64,000 bases of DNA from Senegalimassilia faecalis. Lineage in GTDB: Bacteria; Actinomycetota; Coriobacteriia; Coriobacteriales; Eggerthellaceae. Of the stretch, positions 61,454 through 64,000 are shown one piece after another (position 1 is the stretch's first letter; each line of letters begins with the position of its first letter). The stretch is from contig NZ_SDPW01000001.1 of NCBI RefSeq assembly GCF_004135645.1, positions 1,922,001 to 1,986,000 of the forward strand, written 5' to 3'. The position numbers and the translations under genes are program-made. The notes beneath the pieces were generated by a model, which ran no database searches, was not told where the DNA came from, and was given only the letters and a program-made list of their open reading frames with translations.

Positions 61454-62314
61454 ATGGCAGAAGAATGCTCGCACGAGTGCGGCAGCTGCGGCGTTTCCGG
61501 GTGCGGCGAGCGCACTTCCGGCGGCCCGACGAAGCTTGAAACGAACAAGCGTAGCAACGTCAAGCACGTCATCGGCGTGGTATCCGGCAAGGGCGGCGTG
61601 GGCAAATCCCTGGTCACCAGCCTGCTTGCCAGCGAAATGAACAAGCGCGGCAACAAGGTCGGCATCCTGGACGCCGACATCACCGGCCCGTCCATCCCGA
61701 AGACGTTCGGCGTCACCAACCCGCTGACGGCCGACGCCGACGGCATCCTGCCCGGTCAGACGCAAACGGGCATCAAGATCATGTCCACGAACCTCATGCT
61801 TCCGAAGGGCGACCTGCCGGTGGCATGGCGCGGCCCGGTGGTGTCTAACGCCATCCGCCAGTTCTGGAGCGAAACGAACTGGGGCGACATCGACTACCTG
61901 TTCGTCGACATGCCTCCGGGAACCTCCGACGTGCTGCTGACCGTGTTCCAGTCGCTGCCCGTCGACGGCATCGTCACCGTGTCGGCTCCGCAGGAGCTGG
62001 TGGCCATGATCGTGGGCAAGGCCGTGAACCTAGCGCACGACATGGACGTTGAGGTGCTGGGCCTTGTGGAGAACATGGCGTACTTCAAGTGCGACGAATG
62101 CGGCAAGGCGCACCACATCTTCGGCGAGCCGCAGGGCAAGGAAGTGGCCGAGCGCTACAACATCCCCGCATACACCACGCTGCCCATCGACCCGAACTTC
62201 GCGCGCCTGTGCGACGAGGGCAAGGTCGAGGATTACGACGTGGAAGGCAAGCTCGACATCATCATCGACAAGATCGTCGAAGCCGCCAACAAGTCCGAAG
62301 AAGCTGCTGAATAG
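61454..62314 (+). CDS. apbC: Mrp/ApbC-type P-loop ATPase, iron-sulfur carrier
   Basis: The 286-residue protein has the deviant Walker A GVVSGKGGVGKS, DADITGPSIPKTFGV and VDMPPGTSDV. Such proteins bind and deliver 4Fe-4S clusters. A Cys-rich N-terminal extension (CSHECGSCGVSGCGE) and the conserved CDECGK pair near residue 215 are both visible. GAAGGAACC precedes the ATG at 61454. An actinobacterial/Eggerthella relative is plausible. A strong terminator follows. Confidence 0.92.
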   Translation: MAEECSHECGSCGVSGCGERTSGGPTKLETNKRSNVKHVIGVVSGKGGVGKSLVTSLLASEMNKRGNKVGILDADITGPSIPKTFGVTNPLTADADGILPGQTQTGIKIMSTNLMLPKGDLPVAWRGPVVSNAIRQFWSETNWGDIDYLFVDMPPGTSDVLLTVFQSLPVDGIVTVSAPQELVAMIVGKAVNLAHDMDVEVLGLVENMAYFKCDECGKAHHIFGEPQGKEVAERYNIPAYTTLPIDPNFARLCDEGKVEDYDVEGKLDIIIDKIVEAANKSEEAAE

Positions 62315-62331
62315 CTTCTGAGCTGGGCGTA

Positions 62332-62372
62332 ACAAAATAGCCCGCACCTCACGAAGGTGCGGGCTATTTTGT
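62332..62372 (+). terminator. Intrinsic terminator after apbC
   Basis: AAAATAGCCCGCACC (62334-62348) pairs with GGTGCGGGCTATTTT (62356-62370) around TCACGAA, extended by CA/TG at the base. Confidence 0.88.
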
Positions 62373-62638
62373 TGTCGAATGTAAAACGGTGACGCGCCTG
62401 GAGCGTCATCGTTTTGCGCGGCGATACGCTCGCCCGTGCCACCCGGAAGGCGCCAAACGAATAGCCGCGTACCGCCGGATGAAGCAGGGCACGAACCGCA
62501 CCGATCGGCGAGCGAGCTTGGCAAGAAGCCAAGAAGCAGCAGGTCGGAAGCGGAAACATACCGCTAGCGCATGCCTATCGCCGCAGCGCAGAGTCGGCCC
62601 TTCCCCATCCGGCCCGAACACCGAAGGAGGTGCTGCAC
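62373..62638 (+). promoter_or_regulatory. Upstream region of the trp locus
   Basis: A stem forms from TGACGC (62389-62394) and GCGTCA (62402-62407), with flanking AACG/CGTT and a following TTTTG, which could be a weak leader terminator. No T-box motif and no Trp-rich leader peptide were found. Confidence 0.35.
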
Positions 62639-63025
62639 ATGTTCCCCACGCTCGATAAGGTGCGCGCGTATGCAGCCGAGGGCCGCTACCGCCGCGTGCC
62701 GGTGTGCATGGAGCTGCTTGCCGACCGCTTCACGCCAACCGAGGCGCTGCGGTGCCTGCGCTCGGTTTCGAACCACGTGGTCCTGCTGGAAAACGCGGAA
62801 GCCGACGGCACGCAGGGGCGCTACTCGTTTTTGGGATTCAACCCCACGCTGGAACTTTCGTGCACGAACGGGCTGTTGCGCATTCGCGAAGGCGGCACTG
62901 ACGACGGCGAGGTTATGGCCGTCGAAGACGCCGCCGCGCGCACGTTCGGCGTGCAATTTCATCCCGAAAGCGTCATGACGCCCGATGGAGCCGCCATCAT
63001 CGCGAACTTCCTAGCGCTGGTCTAG
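62639..63025 (+). pseudogene. trpE-trpG: TrpE-TrpG chimera left by an in-frame deletion
   Basis: The 128-codon frame has a good ribosome site (AAGGAGG) and ATG. Residues 1-82 match the N-terminus of anthranilate synthase component I (VPVCMELLADRFTPTEALRC; GRYSFLGFNPTLELSC). From about residue 87 the sequence is the C-terminus of the glutamine amidotransferase TrpG (TDDGEVMAVE; GVQFHPESVMTPDG). About 400 residues of TrpE and 150 of TrpG, including both active-site cores and the TrpG Cys, are missing, but the frame is intact. It is very unlikely to make anthranilate. trpD follows after 12 bases. Confidence 0.85.
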
Positions 63026-63037
63026 AAAGGAACCCTC

Positions 63038-64000
63038 ATGATCACCGAAGCCATCCATAAACTGGTCGACAAGCAAGACCTTGCATATCAGGAAGCCTAC
63101 GACACCATCTGCGAGATTATGTCGGGCGCCACCACGCCCGTGCAGACCGCCGCGTTTTTGGCCGCGCTGTCCACGAAGCCAACGAAAGCCGAGACCATCG
63201 ACGAAATTGCCGGCTGCGCCACCGCCATGCGCACGTTCGCCACGCCGGTGGATTACCCCGAGCCCACGCTCGAAATCGTAGGCACCGGCGGTGACAAGGC
63301 GCACAGCTTCAACATCTCCACCACCGCCTCGCTGATTATCGCGGCCGGCGGCGTGAAGGTGGCCAAGCACGGAAACCGCGCTGCATCGTCAAGCTCGGGC
63401 GCCGCGGATTGCCTGGAGGCGCTGGGCGTCAACATAGAGCAGAGCCCCGAGCTGTGCTGCAAACTGCTTGATGACGTGGGGATTTGCTTCCTGTTCGCGC
63501 AAAAGTACCACGCGGCCATGAAGTACGTCGGCCCTATCCGCAAGGAACTGGGCACCCGCACCGTGTTCAACATCTTGGGGCCGCTCACCAACCCGGCCAG
63601 CCCCAAGAACATGATCCTGGGCGTGTACGACGGCGCGCTGGTGGAGCCGCTGGCGCGCGTGCTGGTAAGCCTGGGCGTGCAGCGCGGCATGGTGGTGTAC
63701 GGCGAATGCGTGCTCGACGAGCTTTCGTGCGCCGGCCCCACGAAGGTGTGCGAGTTCGGCGGCGGCGACTTCCACGCGCCGGCGTTTCGCACCTACGAGC
63801 TGACGCCCGAGCAGTTCGGCATGGCCCGCTGCACGCGCGACGATCTGCGCGGCGGCTCGCCCGAAGAAAACGCGCAGATCACGCGCGATATCCTGTCGGG
63901 AGCCGAGCGCGGATGCCGCCGCGACACCGTCGTACTCAACGCCGCAGCCGGCCTGTACATCGCCGACGCGGTGCCATCGCTACGCGACGGCGTGGCCCGG
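63038..64000 (+). CDS. trpD: Anthranilate phosphoribosyltransferase (3' end beyond window)
   Basis: The frame is open from ATG 63038 (behind GAAAGGAACC) to the window end, giving 321 residues of an expected 335-345. The helical N-terminal domain is followed by [20 protein letters not shown] with the PRPP loop, [21 protein letters not shown] and [13 protein letters not shown]. It joins anthranilate to PRPP in tryptophan synthesis. It looks fully intact, in contrast to the deleted gene just upstream, so it may still work if anthranilate is supplied. Confidence 0.93.
   Translation, partial: MITEAIHKLVDKQDLAYQEAYDTICEIMSGATTPVQTAAFLAALSTKPTKAETIDEIAGCATAMRTFATPVDYPEPTLEIVGTGGDKAHSFNISTTASLIIAAGGVKVAKHGNRAASSSSGAADCLEALGVNIEQSPELCCKLLDDVGICFLFAQKYHAAMKYVGPIRKELGTRTVFNILGPLTNPASPKNMILGVYDGALVEPLARVLVSLGVQRGMVVYGECVLDELSCAGPTKVCEFGGGDFHAPAFRTYELTPEQFGMARCTRDDLRGGSPEENAQITRDILSGAERGCRRDTVVLNAAAGLYIADAVPSLRDGVAR

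Noticed and set aside
62373-62638. Possible T-box or Trp attenuator before the trp locus
   Set aside because: No T-box sequence and no leader peptide with tandem Trp codons is present; only a weak stem exists.
1-64000. tRNA, rRNA and CRISPR features
   Set aside because: I scanned for T-loop sequences, ribosomal RNA landmarks and regularly spaced identical repeats and found none convincing; the 33-bp units at 714-845 are contiguous and degenerate, unlike a CRISPR array.

Overview
The window is about 64 kb of GC-rich bacterial chromosome and most resembles an Eggerthellaceae/Coriobacteriia genome (Eggerthella, Adlercreutzia, Slackia or Gordonibacter type). That placement is an inference from gene content: a Tat-exported FAD reductase of the fumarate-reductase family paired with a membrane-anchored multiheme cytochrome, a polytopic membrane LuxR regulator beside them, ApbE, a bile salt hydrolase-like enzyme, CGAAC-N4-GTTCG-type SOS boxes and an actinobacterial LAxTG-like sorting motif. 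No rRNA, tRNA, CRISPR array, prophage or intact insertion sequence was seen.

Layout. 1-7.6 kb: end of an aldose 1-epimerase, a MetE-like methyltransferase, a MerR regulator with a duplicated-domain lipoprotein, then an XRE regulator divergent from an EcsC-like protein and a glycine-zipper protein, then a decayed AAA ATPase. 7.8-13 kb: respiratory module (flavoprotein reductase, five-heme cytochrome, membrane LuxR regulator, ApbE). 13-30 kb: housekeeping and transport genes (SPFH protein, endonuclease IV, YeiH transporter, uracil permease, carbonic anhydrase, flavodoxin, ChbG-like deacetylase, GT-C glycosyltransferase, ABC-F ATPase, SDR/MocR pair). 30-37 kb: HAD phosphatase, then two DNA-repair clusters with SOS boxes (alkA-ogt; umuC-type polymerase with small partners) around a dicarboxylate symporter. 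37-47 kb: DMT transporter, a peptide deformylase-like protein lacking its catalytic Glu, a Tat 5'-nucleotidase, a PiT phosphate transporter with a Pho-box-like repeat, an HTH-aminotransferase fusion, and a two-component system. 47-54 kb: a double-truncation scar (MFS and aldo/keto reductase), a Ycf46-like AAA+ ATPase with a small partner, recQ-def, an amidohydrolase. 54-64 kb: brnT with a short antitoxin, an EF-G-like GTPase, a bile salt hydrolase-like enzyme, a large coiled-coil protein, Mrp/ApbC, and the start of a trp locus in which trpE and trpG are collapsed into one 128-codon chimera ahead of trpD.

Two themes stand out. First, at least four loci are internally deleted genes (AAA/DUF4143 ATPase, DUF3800, MFS/AKR, trpE-trpG), two of them still in frame. 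Second, several intergenic regions carry strong non-coding structure: a cloverleaf-forming element of about 150 bp (13026-13176), a 24-bp perfect inverted repeat around a 92-bp core (21199-21338), a MITE-like inverted repeat (2570-2829), an SOS leader with an intrinsic terminator inside a small upstream reading frame (34682-34831), and an array of TTGAACA boxes in front of the HTH-aminotransferase gene, which also has an internal ribosome binding site.
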